64,000 nucleotides of DNA from Chitinophaga rupis (GCF_900109685.1 NZ_FOBB01000002.1:1296085-1360084); one strand, 5' to 3'; positions 16,530 to 27,064 are shown, counted from the first letter of the stretch. Program-made: numbers and translations. Notes: generated by a model from the sequence alone, not told the origin.

Positions 16530-16621
16530 ATTAATAATGAAGAATGAATAATTAATAATCGCAGCGCTTGTATTTCAAGTGAATAACCGGCATCCATTAT
16601 TATTAATTATTCATTCTTCAC
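16530..16621. repeat. AATTATTCATT-family intergenic palindrome, copy 2
   Basis: Arms 16530-16560 (ATTAATAATGAAGAATGAAT...) and 16595-16621 are near-perfect reverse complements around a 34-base centre. The element fills the space between two convergent genes: its left end touches the methyltransferase stop, and its right arm encodes the last residues and stop of the MarR gene. Confidence 0.85.
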
Positions 16622-17252
16622 TCATCACACTGGTATAGATCTCGTCAAAAGAACGGCCTTTGTCTTCCGGCCAGCGTTCAGAGAACTTTATTTCTACATT
16701 CTGCAGCAGCTGGGTGCATAATAATACTTCCTCTTCATCCATATCACGCAGCAGCATCTTTACCAGCTGCCCCATACGTTTATAGGCATGCTGCAATATT
16801 TTTTCGCCTTTAGCGGTGATCTTCACACGTTTGGAGCGGCGGTCGGCAGCGTCGGGGACCTCCATAATGTATCCCTTTTCCCGCAGCCGGTTCAGCAGAT
16901 CTGAACCTGTGGAAAGCTCGTAAATAGTAGCATAGATCACCTCTGACTTGCGGGGATCTTTACGCTGCTTTACTCCATGCATCAGGGCAAACTCCTCAAA
17001 CTGGCCAAGGCCTGCATCGCCCAGGGAAATACGGGAGTACAGCTCATGCAGGCGCATAATGCGGCCCATTACCTTCATCAGCATGGCTTCCGGGGTAGGG
17101 GGCTGCTGCCCGCCTGTAAGCTTGCTGGTATTTACCGGCGCCTGCTGCTTTTGCTGCAGCAGGTAATAGCGGCAAAAGTCTTCTATGCTGCAGCCGGGAT
17201 GTTTTTCTTCATAAGCCCCCCAGGTCGTTACTAATTCAACAGTTCTATTCAT
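16611..17252 (-). CDS. MarR-family transcriptional regulator
   Basis: 213 residues from the ATG at 17252 (MNRTVELVTTWGAYEEKHPG). It has a long N-terminal extension of about 85 residues before the winged helix. The DNA-binding part includes VIYATIYELSTGSDLLNRLREKG and the beta-wing DAADRRSKRVKITAKG. A further upstream ATG at 17375 would run through the promoter region and is rejected. It is divergent from a small membrane protein gene; the space between holds a TTG/TATATTTG promoter overlapping a GTTGT-ATTT-ACAAC palindrome, a plausible operator. The ligand is unknown. Confidence 0.85.
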   Translation of the reverse strand: MNRTVELVTTWGAYEEKHPGCSIEDFCRYYLLQQKQQAPVNTSKLTGGQQPPTPEAMLMKVMGRIMRLHELYSRISLGDAGLGQFEEFALMHGVKQRKDPRKSEVIYATIYELSTGSDLLNRLREKGYIMEVPDAADRRSKRVKITAKGEKILQHAYKRMGQLVKMLLRDMDEEEVLLCTQLLQNVEIKFSERWPEDKGRSFDEIYTSVMSEE

Positions 17253-17297
17253 GTTACTACGGATCAAGAGCAATTTAGCGAAAATTATTCCAGAATT

Positions 17298-17329
17298 GTT
17301 GTATTTACAACGAGGTTGTATTATATTTG
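17298..17329 (+). promoter_or_regulatory. Promoter with overlapping palindrome, candidate MarR operator
   Basis: TTG at 17299-17301, a 20-base spacer and TATATTTG at 17322-17329 fit the Bacteroidota vegetative promoter. GTTGTATTTACAAC (17298-17311), an inverted repeat of GTTGT, covers the -33 box, and GGTTGTA recurs at 17315. A repressor bound here would block transcription toward the membrane-protein gene at 17527, leaving a leader of about 190 bases. Confidence 0.6.
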
Positions 17330-17526
17330 TGCATAATACTGCGGTTATGTAGTAATTTATCTGTTTTACCTGCACTTTAGGCCTAACCAGCCATACACAA
17401 TGGCTAGCCGGCTATCGGTAACTGTTCCCTGTTGCCGTCACAAATTTTCCGGGAGAACTGTCTATAAGATAAAACTATCTGTAAGATGGTGCAATAGCTG
17501 TTTGCTCATTCTAAAACCATATATAT

Positions 17527-17997
17527 ATGAATCTGTTTTCTTCAGGCCTGGTCCTGCACATTATTGGTATAGCTCTCATATCCGGCGGTACGCTGGGGCA
17601 TTTTATTACGTTACGGCAGCTTTGGGGATACCTGCCGGGTGAAAATCAAAAGGCTACCGTGGTATTTAAAGTATCTTCCGCATACGATTGGTTCCTGCGT
17701 ATAGGCGGTTTGTTATTGTTTGCGAGTGGTTTTATGCTGTTAAGGGCTTACCAGTTTGGCGTAACCAAACAATTCTGGTTTGAGTTTAAGATGGGCCTTA
17801 TTGTGCTGATGGTCCTGAATATCACACTGGTAGGTGCGCCTGGCGTAAAAAAATTGCAATCCCTGCTGTTTAACCAGCCCACGGTTACAGATATGCTGCA
17901 ATATACTGCATTGAAAAAGCGGATCGGTATTTTTCACATCGGGCAGTTCCTGATCTTGCTGCTGATATTTATCCTTGGAGTATTTAAATTCCAATAA
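17527..17997 (+). CDS. Small four-helix membrane protein, likely MarR-controlled
   Basis: 156 residues with four predicted membrane helices (about 5-27, 53-73, 84-104 and 132-152) and a conserved-looking His in the first (GHFITLRQLWG). I cannot name the family with confidence; it resembles small integral proteins annotated as DUF2269-like. It is divergent from the MarR gene with a promoter/operator in between, which suggests induction in response to the MarR ligand. A large hairpin repeat array begins right after its stop. Confidence 0.7.
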   Translation: MNLFSSGLVLHIIGIALISGGTLGHFITLRQLWGYLPGENQKATVVFKVSSAYDWFLRIGGLLLFASGFMLLRAYQFGVTKQFWFEFKMGLIVLMVLNITLVGAPGVKKLQSLLFNQPTVTDMLQYTALKKRIGIFHIGQFLILLLIFILGVFKFQ

Positions 17998-17998
17998 A

Positions 17999-18418
17999 GT
18001 AAAAAGTAAAAAAGTAAAAAGTAAAATAATGGAGTACAGTGTGTTGGATGCTTTACACGTTATTTTACTTTTTGCATTTAAGCCTGTAACAAAAGTAAAA
18101 TGATGGAGCGCGGTTAGTAAGTGCTTTACCTTTTTACGTTTGCATTTTAAATTTCAGTAAGAAAAGCAAAGTGAAACAAAGGTTCCCTGCCTGCGACTTT
18201 ACTTTTTATGGTCTGCTACTGTGGTGGTACTTTGACTTTTGTCAAAAATTAAAAGTAAAAAGCAAAAAGTAAAATAATGGAATACACTTAATTAGGTGTT
18301 TTACCGCTATTTTACTTTTTGCTTTTTGTATTTAAATCTCCTGAAAAGCAAGATGGTGTAGCACACTTACTTACACGCGCTGCTTCCCATTTTACTTTTT
18401 GCTTTTTAATTTTTTACT
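17999..18418. repeat. Array of about five AAAGTAAAAAGC hairpin units
   Basis: The whole 408-base space between two convergent genes consists of diverged units of about 80-100 bases. Each has a left arm like AAAAGTAAAATAATGGA, a variable centre ending in GCTTTAC or GTTTTAC, and a right arm like TATTTTACTTTTTGCATTT. Units begin near 18001, 18090, 18160, 18247 and 18340. The last right arm overlaps the M1 peptidase gene and encodes its C-terminal KVKN and stop. Confidence 0.78.
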
Positions 18419-20364
18419 TTCCAACTGTTGTTAGCCCGGTTCACATCCGGCAGGGCACCCTGCGGATCTATGGTTACCTGGCTTAAAGTAGTGGTGGAAG
18501 GGTACAGAAAAGTCCAGGTGCCGCCGCGCTGCCAGATCTCTACCGGCAGCTTTACTGTATCGGCCTTTCCATCAGCTGTTTGTATGGCTACTTCCACGGG
18601 CATTACCAGCTGCTCCAGGTTTTCTATAGTTACCAGCGCGCCTTTTGCGGGATCATTCTCCTTGTACTTCACTTCTTTTACGGATTGATCCAGCTTCCAG
18701 GTGTTCAGGAACCAGCCGCGCCAGAACCAGCTCAGGTCTTCGCCCGATACGTTATCCATGGTGCGGAAAAAGTCCCAGGGGGTGGGGTGTTTAAATGCCC
18801 AGCGGTGCACATAGGTGCGGAAAGCTTCATCAAAACGTTCTGGTCCCAATACCTGCTCGCGCAGTAATTTTAGTCCCAGCCCTGGTTTAAAATAGGCTAC
18901 ATTACCTAACTGGCTGTTCTGGATCACATCCGGGATGGTTGTAAGCGCTTCTGCATTGGCGCCAAACATACCGGGGCCGGTTTTGCTGATATCTGCCGGG
19001 CGGTAATATTCCCCGTTATTAAAAGCTTTGGTATTTATACCATTAATGAAGGTATTAAAACCTTCATCCATCCAGGCGTATTTACGCTCGTTGGAACCCA
19101 CGATCATGGGAAACCAGTTATGCCCGAACTCATGATCTGTTACGCCCCATAAGCCGGCGCCGGTGGCCTTCGCGGAACAGAACACAATGCCAGGGTATTC
19201 CATGCCACCTACAATACCGGCTACATTGGTAGCTACGGGATAGCTGAAGGAGAACCATTTATTGGAATACAGCTCAATACAGCCTTTCACATATTCTGTG
19301 GAGCGGCCCCAGGCCTTGGTAGATGCTACTTCTGCCGGGTATACCGACTGTGCCAGCGCTTTTTTACCACCCGGCAGGTTAATGCGGGCAGCATCCCATA
19401 TAAAGGCGCGGGAAGCGGCCCAGGCTACATCACGGGTATTTTTGCAGGAAAAGCGCCAGGTAAGGTTGCCTTTACGTTTATCCGTGGGGGATATAACGGC
19501 GGTGCTGTCCTTAATAGTCACGGTTTGATCGCTGGTACGTGCTTTGGCCAGGCGGCTGCTTTGCTCAGGTGTTAATACCTGGGCGGCATTCATCAGCTCC
19601 CCGGAGCCGGCTACTACCATATCAGCAGGGGCAGTTACACTATATTCAATATTGCCATAGTCCAGGTAAAACTCACCGGCCCCTAAGTAAGGGAGGGTGT
19701 TCCAGCCCAGCACATCGTCATACACACACATACGCGGGTACCATTGGGCAATTTCGTATATCCATCCGTTACGTGTTTGCAAACGGCCCATACGGTCCGT
19801 GCCGTATTGCGGTATGGTAAAAGCATAGTTGATGCGGAACTGTACGGTGCCGCCATTGCCTTTCAGGGCAGCGGGCAGCTGTATTTTCATACGGGTATCA
19901 TTCACCCGGTAGCTGGCGGCCTGTGTTTTGCCATTTTGCACGATGCTTACGCTGCTGATCTCATCGCCCTGGGTAAAGCTGCGGTTCACAAAACGCCCGC
20001 CGCTGTACTGGGAGGCTGCTTCCCCGCGGGAATCTTCCCGGTACACGTTCTGGTCCAGCTGCAGCCATACAAATGATAATGTATCCGGGCTGTTGTTGGT
20101 GTAGGTGATCTGTACCGACCCGCTAAGGCGGTGCTGCGCTGTATCCAGCGTTACATTAATAGCATAGTCCGACCGGTTTTGCCAGTATTTAGGCCCGGGT
20201 GCGCCGCCCGCGCTGCGGAACTCATTGCCGTTCTGTGTGTAAAAAAGCGGGTCAAATGCTTTGTGCTGATCGTAATTGCTGGCAGGAGCGGTTTGAGCCC
20301 GGGTAAATGATTGGTTGGTTGCCAGCAGGACTGCCAGGCAGAAGGTAAGCTTGTTGATTGTCAT
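18406..20364 (-). CDS. M1-family metallopeptidase (aminopeptidase N-like), secreted
   Basis: 652 residues. Signal peptide (1-23), an N-terminal beta-sandwich domain, then the catalytic domain with GGMEY (the GxMEN-like substrate motif) and zinc site HEFGHNW: His411, Glu412, His415 and, exactly 19 residues on, Glu434 (HExxH-X18-E). The C-terminal part (about 530-652) lacks the full ERAP-like helical domain, as in short M1 enzymes of Bacteroidota. It likely trims peptides in the periplasm. It is transcribed alone, with its 3' end inside a hairpin repeat array. Confidence 0.9.
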   Translation of the reverse strand: MTINKLTFCLAVLLATNQSFTRAQTAPASNYDQHKAFDPLFYTQNGNEFRSAGGAPGPKYWQNRSDYAINVTLDTAQHRLSGSVQITYTNNSPDTLSFVWLQLDQNVYREDSRGEAASQYSGGRFVNRSFTQGDEISSVSIVQNGKTQAASYRVNDTRMKIQLPAALKGNGGTVQFRINYAFTIPQYGTDRMGRLQTRNGWIYEIAQWYPRMCVYDDVLGWNTLPYLGAGEFYLDYGNIEYSVTAPADMVVAGSGELMNAAQVLTPEQSSRLAKARTSDQTVTIKDSTAVISPTDKRKGNLTWRFSCKNTRDVAWAASRAFIWDAARINLPGGKKALAQSVYPAEVASTKAWGRSTEYVKGCIELYSNKWFSFSYPVATNVAGIVGGMEYPGIVFCSAKATGAGLWGVTDHEFGHNWFPMIVGSNERKYAWMDEGFNTFINGINTKAFNNGEYYRPADISKTGPGMFGANAEALTTIPDVIQNSQLGNVAYFKPGLGLKLLREQVLGPERFDEAFRTYVHRWAFKHPTPWDFFRTMDNVSGEDLSWFWRGWFLNTWKLDQSVKEVKYKENDPAKGALVTIENLEQLVMPVEVAIQTADGKADTVKLPVEIWQRGGTWTFLYPSTTTLSQVTIDPQGALPDVNRANNSWKVKN

Positions 20365-20437
20365 AACCTGTAAAAAGTGATACGTTAGTATTGAAAGGCA
20401 AACAAGATACTTAATTAATCAGAAATTACACTGCAGT

Positions 20438-20941
20438 TCAGGCTTCCTGCTGGGGCGGGGGGCCTTCTGCGGAATGGCGGGTAAAACGGGAGTGGAATAC
20501 GAAGGTGATCACTAAACCCAGCACACAGCCGGCCAGCACAGCTATGATCCTTTCCAGGGCCGTATCCCATACATGTAAACCTGCTTCGTGCAGCGTTACA
20601 ATAATGGCGGCTGCCAGGGCGGAGCGGGCAGAGGCTTCCAGCTCCAGGAAAGCGCAGGCAGCTGCCGTAATGGCAATGGCCCCGCTTACCATTACTATCG
20701 TTGATGGATGTACGATGAGCATGATCAGCCCTGCAGCGGCGCCTACCAGGTTGGCCTTAATACGGCTCATGGCCAGGGCCACGGCATCTGTACCATCCGG
20801 CGACAGCACCAGCATTACAGAGATCAGGCACCAGATATAATCCTTGTAGTTGATAAGATGAGCTAACAAAAATACCAGCAGCACGCCGGCCACACATTTG
20901 GCCATATACACCAGCAGTTTTTTAATGTTGGGCATTGTCAT
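20438..20941 (-). CDS. FUSC / aromatic-acid-exporter-like membrane protein
   Basis: 167 residues with five or six membrane helices, including SRIKANLVGAAAGLIMLIV and a closing ALERIIAVLAGCVLGLVITF, which is the pattern of the short FUSC/ArAE_1 family (half-size relatives of AaeB). The motif RIxGTxxG-like RIKANLVGAA and ERIIAVLAGC mark the two family repeats. Proposed role: efflux of small organic acids; the substrate is unknown. It is divergent from the serine hydrolase gene. Confidence 0.75.
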   Translation of the reverse strand: MTMPNIKKLLVYMAKCVAGVLLVFLLAHLINYKDYIWCLISVMLVLSPDGTDAVALAMSRIKANLVGAAAGLIMLIVHPSTIVMVSGAIAITAAACAFLELEASARSALAAAIIVTLHEAGLHVWDTALERIIAVLAGCVLGLVITFVFHSRFTRHSAEGPPPQQEA

Positions 20942-21025
20942 GCGCGTAAATTACAAATTATCAGGCAGCCATTTTTGGACAGGGCCGCTTGTACCTGTAT
21001 ATTTATGATACTAAACTGTTTCCCT

Positions 21026-22447
21026 ATGCGTTTACCCAAAAGTATAACCACCTTCTTCTTTTTACTGTGTTTTACATTTGCATCCTGTGCCCAAAGTCCT
21101 GCCGTAAAAAGTCCTGCCGAAAAGATCCGGCAGCTGCTGGACGAGTATAATAGATACAAGCTGTTTAACGGAACTGCCCTGGTAGCCAAAGATGGTAAGG
21201 TGATCTTTAAGAACGGTGTTGGCTACGCCAATTTTGAGTGGGAGATCCGCAACACGCCGGATACACGTTTCCGCCTGGGCTCTATTACCAAACAGTTCAC
21301 GGCCATGCTTATACTACAGCTGGCAGAGCAAGGTAAGCTAAAGCTGGATGGTCATATCTCCGATTACCTGCCTTATTATCCCAAAGCCAATGGTGAAAGG
21401 GTTACTATCTACAACCTGCTTACGCATACTTCCGGTATTCCCAATTACACGGCCCGGCCTGATTTTTTTAGCCGCTTTGCACGAAACCCATCTACCCCTA
21501 AAGAATTTATACCCTTCTTTTCAGAGCTGCCGCTGGAGTTTACGCCAGGCACTGATTATAAATATTCCAACTCCGGCTATTTTGTGCTGGGAGCTATTAT
21601 TGAGGAAGTTACAGGGCAATCCTATGCCAGTGTATTACAGGAGCGCATTTTTACGCCGTTGCATATGCTTAATACCGGTTATGATAAGGCAGCGCCTATT
21701 ATTAAGAAACGCGCGGCTGGTTATGAGCGTAATGGCGACAGCTTAATAAACGCTTCTTATTTAGATATGGACCTGCCTTATGCTGCAGGCGCTATGTACT
21801 CCACGGTGGAAGATCTGTACCTGTGGGACCAGGCCTTGTATACCAACCAGCTGTTAAGCGCTGCAGGTAAAACAACCTACTTTACGCCTTTCCTGAAAGG
21901 GTATGCCTGCGGCTGGATGCGCCAGCCTTTTAGTATTGGAAATACAAAAGATACCCTGAGCAGCATTTCTCACGACGGCGGCATTAATGGTTTTAACACC
22001 CTGATAGTACGCATTCCGGATAGCAAAGACCTGGTAGTATTGCTGAACAATACCGGCGGCGCCCCGCTAAGGGATATTGCAAAGAACATACTGGCCATTT
22101 TGTATAACAAACCTTATACTCCGCCGGCAAAACCAACGCATTCACTGTCACAGCCGGCGGCTAAAACGCTTGCAGCCATCACGCCGGATACCGCCGCTTA
22201 CCGTTTGTACACCGGTAAATACGAGCTGGCGCCTAACGTTGTTATGGCCATTTCCACGGAGGGAGATCATATTTATGAGCAGCTTACAGGACAGGCCCGT
22301 TTTGAAATATTTCCATCGGCCCCGGCGGAGTTTTTTATGAAGGTGGTAGATGCGCGTATTTCATTCATGAAAAATGAGCAGGGTGTGGTGGATCAGCTGG
22401 TGCTGCATCAGAATGGGCGGGATATTACCGCTAAGCGGGTGGAGTAA
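21026..22447 (+). CDS. Beta-lactamase-family serine hydrolase, lipoprotein
   Basis: 473 residues from the ATG at 21026, which gives a proper lipoprotein signal (MRLPKSITTFFFLLCFTFASC, Cys21). The catalytic SxxK is SITK (Ser86, Lys89), the second motif YSN lies in YKYSNSGYF, and the third is HDGG. A C-terminal extension (about 380-473) forms a small beta domain as in many class C-like esterases/DD-peptidases of Bacteroidota. It probably acts on peptidoglycan-derived or ester substrates outside the cytoplasm. An ATG at 20975 would put a non-signal sequence in front and is rejected. Confidence 0.87.
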   Translation: MRLPKSITTFFFLLCFTFASCAQSPAVKSPAEKIRQLLDEYNRYKLFNGTALVAKDGKVIFKNGVGYANFEWEIRNTPDTRFRLGSITKQFTAMLILQLAEQGKLKLDGHISDYLPYYPKANGERVTIYNLLTHTSGIPNYTARPDFFSRFARNPSTPKEFIPFFSELPLEFTPGTDYKYSNSGYFVLGAIIEEVTGQSYASVLQERIFTPLHMLNTGYDKAAPIIKKRAAGYERNGDSLINASYLDMDLPYAAGAMYSTVEDLYLWDQALYTNQLLSAAGKTTYFTPFLKGYACGWMRQPFSIGNTKDTLSSISHDGGINGFNTLIVRIPDSKDLVVLLNNTGGAPLRDIAKNILAILYNKPYTPPAKPTHSLSQPAAKTLAAITPDTAAYRLYTGKYELAPNVVMAISTEGDHIYEQLTGQARFEIFPSAPAEFFMKVVDARISFMKNEQGVVDQLVLHQNGRDITAKRVE

Positions 22448-22600
22448 AGTAAAAAATTAAAAAGTAAAAATTAAAAGTGGAATGCAGCGGATGGGTCTTG
22501 GCCAACCTTCGCTGCATTCCACTTTTACGTTTATCTCGTTCATGAAGTCTTCTCAATGGTCTCTATGAACCTCCTTCGCCGGTTAAGCATTCAAGATTTT
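22448..22600. repeat. AAAGT/GGAATGCAGCG hairpin element, copy 1
   Basis: Directly after the serine hydrolase stop, AAAGTAAAAA words lead into a perfect 17-bp stem (AAAAGTGGAATGCAGCG at 22473-22489 with its reverse complement at 22510-22526) around a 20-base loop. The right flank carries TTAAGCATTCAAGATTTTACATT. A close relative sits at 30211 after the TonB-dependent receptor gene: the left 30 bases are nearly identical, while the loop differs. Confidence 0.85.
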
Positions 22601-22607
22601 ACATTCA

Positions 22608-23432
22608 TCACCTGCAGGGTTGATAAGTGATCTGCAAGGTGTTGGAATAATGGATTGAAATAAAGCCACTGCTTATTTCCCCACCGGATGCCTGAATAGT
22701 GAGCGGCAGCCCTTTGGCGTTATAGGCCGTTACTACATTTTCCTGATTATTAAGGCTAAAGTTCCGGTCCAGGAACTGCCAGATGGGGTGGGTGCGGTGC
22801 AGGTTGATCTTATTGTCATAGCCACCCAGGTTAAGATCTGTACTGTCTGACGTGTAGGGATCATAGGTGCGGACAACAGCAAGGTTGCCATTGGGTCCAT
22901 AAATGTAACGGCTTGAATGTATCGGGCCAAACGGGTTGGATCCATAAGTATCCGTGGCGCGGATGATCCTGTGCTGCGCGTCATACTGGTAAGTGGAAAT
23001 GTTGCCCACATACAGCTGATCATACGGTGCGGGCGCCCGCGGATCGGGCAGGGGGCCATTATCGCCTACCAGCCCAAACAGGTACATAGTATCCGTTACA
23101 ATGTGATTATTGCTGTCATAAACATAGCGATGCCAGAACTCAAAGACCAGGCCACCACTATATGCGCCATAATAATCTGATAAACGGTGCTGCGCATCAT
23201 AACGGAAAAAATAATTGGGATTGCCAGTGCTCACCATACCCTTGGTAACGCTTAGTGGGTTGCCCAGCGCATTGTACTGGAACAGGGCGGAATCTTCGTT
23301 GTCCATTTGTATCTGCCGGATCTGGCTATTGGCATAACCGGGAGGGGGTAAAGGATTCTTTCTGCAGGCTGTAAATAATAATGACAGGGTTACCAGCATG
23401 GTAAGGCATAAGGAATAATGACTCTTTTGCAT
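22608..23432 (-). CDS. Lipoprotein with YD/RHS-like repeats
   Basis: 274 residues. Signal peptide with lipobox LLFTAC (Cys about 22) followed by KNPLPPPGY. The rest contains repeats of the form YDAQHRL / YDSNNHI / YDAQHRI / YGPNGNLAVV about 30-40 residues apart, like the YD repeats of RHS proteins but in a short secreted lipoprotein. I do not recognise a named family or function. It is divergent from the molybdenum hydroxylase operon. Confidence 0.7.
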   Translation of the reverse strand: MQKSHYSLCLTMLVTLSLLFTACRKNPLPPPGYANSQIRQIQMDNEDSALFQYNALGNPLSVTKGMVSTGNPNYFFRYDAQHRLSDYYGAYSGGLVFEFWHRYVYDSNNHIVTDTMYLFGLVGDNGPLPDPRAPAPYDQLYVGNISTYQYDAQHRIIRATDTYGSNPFGPIHSSRYIYGPNGNLAVVRTYDPYTSDSTDLNLGGYDNKINLHRTHPIWQFLDRNFSLNNQENVVTAYNAKGLPLTIQASGGEISSGFISIHYSNTLQITYQPCR

Positions 23433-23791
23433 AAAAAGGGGTTTAATAAAATGGAAAATGAGGGGTAACGAATCTTACAGCAGGGAAATATCCGGTAGCA
23501 GGTGGTTGTAAATGTATGGAGTTAATGGGGTGATGGTATTAAAGGTAATGAAAAACCGGATCAATCAGGTGAATATTATAAGCGATGTTTCTTTTAAGAT
23601 ATAACGATAGGGGGCAAATAATTGCCTGTCAAAGGTTACAGCGGGAATGCAATATTTGAAATTTGTAATTTTTGGTTTGAATTTTATAATTGCTGATCTG
23701 ATTACTGAACTATCTTTAGCCTATGTGTGTTCATGATAAGGAAAGCACACATTTCAGGTCAAATCTTTTTAAGGAAAGCAAAGTCTGTACT
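23433..23791. other. Divergent intergenic region, no feature recognised
   Basis: 359 bases between the YD-repeat lipoprotein and the molybdenum hydroxylase operon. It is AT-rich, with no full TTG-N20-TAnnTTTG promoter, no strong hairpin and no convincing ORF. Promoters for both flanking genes must lie here. Confidence 0.6.
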
Positions 23792-24262
23792 ATGATTAAA
23801 TTAACCATTAACCATCAGGAGCACTCTATTGATGCCAGTCCGGATATGCCATTGCTATGGGCTTTACGCGACATAGTAGGGCTTACCGGAACCAAATTTG
23901 GCTGCGGCATGGCGCAGTGTGGCGCCTGTACCGTGCACCTCAACGGGGAAGCGGTACGCTCCTGTGTAACGCTGTTGTCAAGAGCTGCCGGTCAGGAAGT
24001 AGTAACCATTGAGGGCCTTTCGCCCAACAGTGATCACCCCCTGCAACGCGCATGGATCGAGGAAGATGTACCGCAATGCGGTTACTGCCAGTCAGGACAG
24101 ATCATGTCTGCAGCAGTGCTGCTGCGGGAAAATCCGCAACCCACTGATACAGATATTGATAATGCCATGAGCGGTAATATTTGCCGTTGCGGCACTTATC
24201 CGCGCATCCGCAAAGCCATTCACCGCGCAGCCGAATTACAAAAGGAGGGAGGTAACAAATGA
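23792..24262 (+). CDS. 2Fe-2S subunit of a molybdenum hydroxylase (IorA-like)
   Basis: 156 residues from the ATG at 23792. Both 2Fe-2S clusters are intact: [21 protein letters not shown] near residue 40 (plant ferredoxin type) and CGYCQSGQ plus CRCGTYPRI near 100-140. In this family the subunit carries electrons from the molybdopterin site to an acceptor. The gene overlaps the Mo-subunit gene by 4 bases (ATGA), so both are co-translated. An ATG at 23723 would add 23 residues without family support. Isoquinoline 1-oxidoreductase and related aldehyde oxidases share this layout; the true substrate is unknown. Confidence 0.9.
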   Translation: MIKLTINHQEHSIDASPDMPLLWALRDIVGLTGTKFGCGMAQCGACTVHLNGEAVRSCVTLLSRAAGQEVVTIEGLSPNSDHPLQRAWIEEDVPQCGYCQSGQIMSAAVLLRENPQPTDTDIDNAMSGNICRCGTYPRIRKAIHRAAELQKEGGNK

Positions 24263-26445
24263 CACAGGATGTACTGAACACCAGCCGCCGGGGTTTTCTG
24301 AAAACCGGCGCCATGCTTAGCGGCAGCTTAATTATATCTTTTGTGGTACCCGGCGCCAAACGCTTAGCCGCCATGGGCATGCCTGCCGCGGAAGACGCAG
24401 CAGCGGCCGTATTTGCCCCCAACGCTTATCTTAGTATAGGCGCTGACGGTAGTATACAGATCGTACTGGCGCATGTGGAAATGGGCCAGGGTATCTGGAC
24501 CACCTTATCCATGCTCATTGCAGAAGAGCTGGATGCCGACTGGCAAAAAGTAAAAGTATTACATAGCCCGCCCGGGCAACCATATGTGCATACGGTGTAC
24601 GGCCTGCAGATCACCGGTGGCTCCAGCACCACCTGGTCTGAGTTTGACCGTTACCGGCAGGCCGGCGCCACAGCCCGTACCTTACTGGTACAGGCAGCGG
24701 CGCAGAAATTTGGCGTAAGCCCGGCAGATTGCCGTACAGAGAATGGCGAGGTAATAGCCGGTAACAAACGCGCCACCTACGGAGAGCTGGCCGGTATAGC
24801 CGCTTCACTGCCGCCCCTTACAGAACCGGTAAGCCTGCGCAGCCCCGGTGAATGGAAGTATATTGGCAAAGGCGTAAAACGCCTGGATTCGCCCGCAAAA
24901 GTGAATGGTACCGCCCAATTCGGGATGGATATGCGCTTCCCCGGCTTACTTACCGCTGTAGTGGCGCACCCGCCGGTATATGGCAGTAAGGTAAAGTCGT
25001 TTGATGCCACTAAGGCCCGTACGGTGCCGGGCGTACGAAAAGTAGTGCAGATACCCACGGGTGTAGCTGTAATAGCAGACAACTTCTGGGCCGCCAAAAA
25101 AGGCCGCGCCGCTTTAAAAGTAGAGTGGGAGAATGGCCCCAATGTGAACATTGACAGTGTAGCGCAGCTGGCGGAGTTTAAAAAGCTGGTAACCACCCGT
25201 GGCGATAAAGCTGCAGAAAAAGGCGATGTAACCAGTGCCTTAAGCAAAGCGGCCAAAGTGCTGGAAGCAGAGTACACCTTTCCGTACCTGGCGCACACGC
25301 CCATGGAGCCGCAGAATGTTACGGTAAAAATAGCCGACAATAAATGTGAAATATGGACCGGCACCCAAATGCCGGGCAACGACCAGACCGTTGCTGCCAA
25401 AATACTGGGCTTTAAGCCGGAGCAGGTAAATGTACACACCGTTTTCCTGGGCGGTGGTTTTGGCCGCAGGGCCAACTTTCAATCAGACTTTGTATCGGAA
25501 GCAGTGCATATAGCCAAAGCCAGCGGTGAATTTATTAAAATGGTATGGACGCGTGAAGATGATATTCACGGTGGTTATTACCGCCCTTCATTTGTGCATA
25601 AGATCCGCGCAGGTATTGATGCGCAGGGTAATCCCATCGCCTGGGAGCATGTGCTGGCAGGGCAGTCTATTATGGCAGGCACCCCTTTTGCCGCCGGTAT
25701 GAAAAATAATATTGACGAAGCTTCTGTGGAAGGGGTAAGTGATTCACCTTACCTGAGCTCCATCCCGGACCATTATATAGGGCTGCATTCACCCAAGCTG
25801 GAGCTGCCGGTGCTGTGGTACCGTTCCGTAGGCCATACGCATACGGCTACTGCCATGGAAGGTATGATAGATGAGCTGGCGCATGCAGCAGGTAAAGACC
25901 CGGTGGAGTACCGGCGGGCATTGCTGAAAGACCATCCCCGCCACCTGGCGGCGCTGAACCTGGCCGCTGAAAAAGCCGGCTGGGGCAAACCTTTACCTCC
26001 CGGCCGTTTCAGGGGTGTAGCTGTGCATGAATCTTTTAAGAGCTACGTGGCAGATGTGGCAGAAGTTTCTGTTGATGAACAGGGCGTTATTAAGGTGCAT
26101 CGTTTTGTATGCGCCATTGACTGCGGCCTGGCCGTGAACCCGGATGGCGTGGTTGCTCAAATGGAAAGCGGCATCAACTTTGGCATTTCTACTGCTATGT
26201 ACGGCGCAATTACGCTGGATAAAGGCAAGGTGCAGCAAAGTAATTTTCATGATTACCGCATTGCGCGCATGCATGAAACGCCGCTGGAAATTGAAGTGCA
26301 CATCGTGAACAGTACTGAAAAAATGGGTGGGGCAGGGGAGCCCGGCGTACCGCCGGTAGCGCCGGCCATTGCCAACGCAGTTTTTGCCGCTACCGGCAAA
26401 CGCATGCGGGACCTGCCTTTCTGCAACATCAACCTCAAAGCGTAG
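24259..26445 (+). CDS. Molybdopterin-binding subunit of a xanthine-dehydrogenase-family enzyme (IorB-like)
   Basis: 728 residues. A twin-arginine signal ([11 protein letters not shown]) at the N terminus indicates export of the folded enzyme with its partner. Molybdopterin-contact motifs include [17 protein letters not shown] and the catalytic-Glu motif [18 protein letters not shown]. The length and the internal RRGF signal place it with isoquinoline 1-oxidoreductase beta-like proteins (COG1529). It would hydroxylate an N-heterocycle or aldehyde in the periplasm. It overlaps the 2Fe-2S gene by 4 bases and precedes a c-type cytochrome gene by 7 bases. Confidence 0.9.
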   Translation: MTQDVLNTSRRGFLKTGAMLSGSLIISFVVPGAKRLAAMGMPAAEDAAAAVFAPNAYLSIGADGSIQIVLAHVEMGQGIWTTLSMLIAEELDADWQKVKVLHSPPGQPYVHTVYGLQITGGSSTTWSEFDRYRQAGATARTLLVQAAAQKFGVSPADCRTENGEVIAGNKRATYGELAGIAASLPPLTEPVSLRSPGEWKYIGKGVKRLDSPAKVNGTAQFGMDMRFPGLLTAVVAHPPVYGSKVKSFDATKARTVPGVRKVVQIPTGVAVIADNFWAAKKGRAALKVEWENGPNVNIDSVAQLAEFKKLVTTRGDKAAEKGDVTSALSKAAKVLEAEYTFPYLAHTPMEPQNVTVKIADNKCEIWTGTQMPGNDQTVAAKILGFKPEQVNVHTVFLGGGFGRRANFQSDFVSEAVHIAKASGEFIKMVWTREDDIHGGYYRPSFVHKIRAGIDAQGNPIAWEHVLAGQSIMAGTPFAAGMKNNIDEASVEGVSDSPYLSSIPDHYIGLHSPKLELPVLWYRSVGHTHTATAMEGMIDELAHAAGKDPVEYRRALLKDHPRHLAALNLAAEKAGWGKPLPPGRFRGVAVHESFKSYVADVAEVSVDEQGVIKVHRFVCAIDCGLAVNPDGVVAQMESGINFGISTAMYGAITLDKGKVQQSNFHDYRIARMHETPLEIEVHIVNSTEKMGGAGEPGVPPVAPAIANAVFAATGKRMRDLPFCNINLKA

Positions 26446-26452
26446 TAAAATT

Positions 26453-27064
26453 ATGGCAACAACAAAACAGCTCATATATTCATTATTAACAGTAACCGCG
26501 GTATCGGTAATGGCTTTATCCTTTAATACTGCCCGTACCACGCGCCACACTGATACGGATGGAACAGCCAAGGACAGCACCGGCTCTAAAAAAGCCTTCC
26601 TGGCTGCTTACAGCGTACTAATGCACCCGCGTTGTATGAACTGCCATCCCTCAGGGGAGGCGCCCCTGCAGGGCGATGACAGCCATGTGCATACTATGAA
26701 CGTGCAGCGCGGGCATGATGGTAAAGGCCTGTACGCACTCAAATGCTCCAACTGCCACCAGCCTAAGAACACGCCGGGCCTGCATATGCCGCCGGGTAAT
26801 CCTAAATGGCATTTACCGCCGGCAGATATGAAAATGGTGTTCCAGGGTAAATCACCGCGCGAGCTGGCAGCCCAGCTGCTGGACCCGGAACAGAACGGGC
26901 ACAAGACCAAAGCACAGCTGATAGCGCATGTAACATCCGATTCACTGGTATTAGGCGGCTGGAACCCCGGCGATGGCCGTACCCTGCCACCACTGAGCCA
27001 TGCAGAGTTTGCGCGGCAGTTTAAAATGTGGATCGATAAAGGCGCTTTCCTGCCTGATAAATAG
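26453..27064 (+). CDS. Di-heme c-type cytochrome-like subunit
   Basis: 203 residues from the ATG at 26453, with an N-terminal signal/anchor (about 5-25) and two heme attachment motifs, CMNCH and CSNCH, about 45 residues apart; Met and His residues that could be axial ligands follow. It is the third gene of the molybdenum hydroxylase operon, 7 bases after the Mo subunit, and probably takes electrons from the 2Fe-2S subunit and hands them to the periplasmic respiratory pool. An upstream in-frame ATG at 26369 lies in the preceding gene and is not used. Confidence 0.85.
   Translation: MATTKQLIYSLLTVTAVSVMALSFNTARTTRHTDTDGTAKDSTGSKKAFLAAYSVLMHPRCMNCHPSGEAPLQGDDSHVHTMNVQRGHDGKGLYALKCSNCHQPKNTPGLHMPPGNPKWHLPPADMKMVFQGKSPRELAAQLLDPEQNGHKTKAQLIAHVTSDSLVLGGWNPGDGRTLPPLSHAEFARQFKMWIDKGAFLPDK

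Noticed and set aside
23433..23791. Riboswitch or molybdenum cofactor RNA motif before the molybdenum operon
   Set aside because: No paired helices or conserved blocks of a known motif could be seen in this AT-rich gap.
24777..25475. Minus-strand ORF of 232 codons
   Set aside because: Antisense shadow of the molybdopterin subunit gene; the composition is low-complexity and without motifs.
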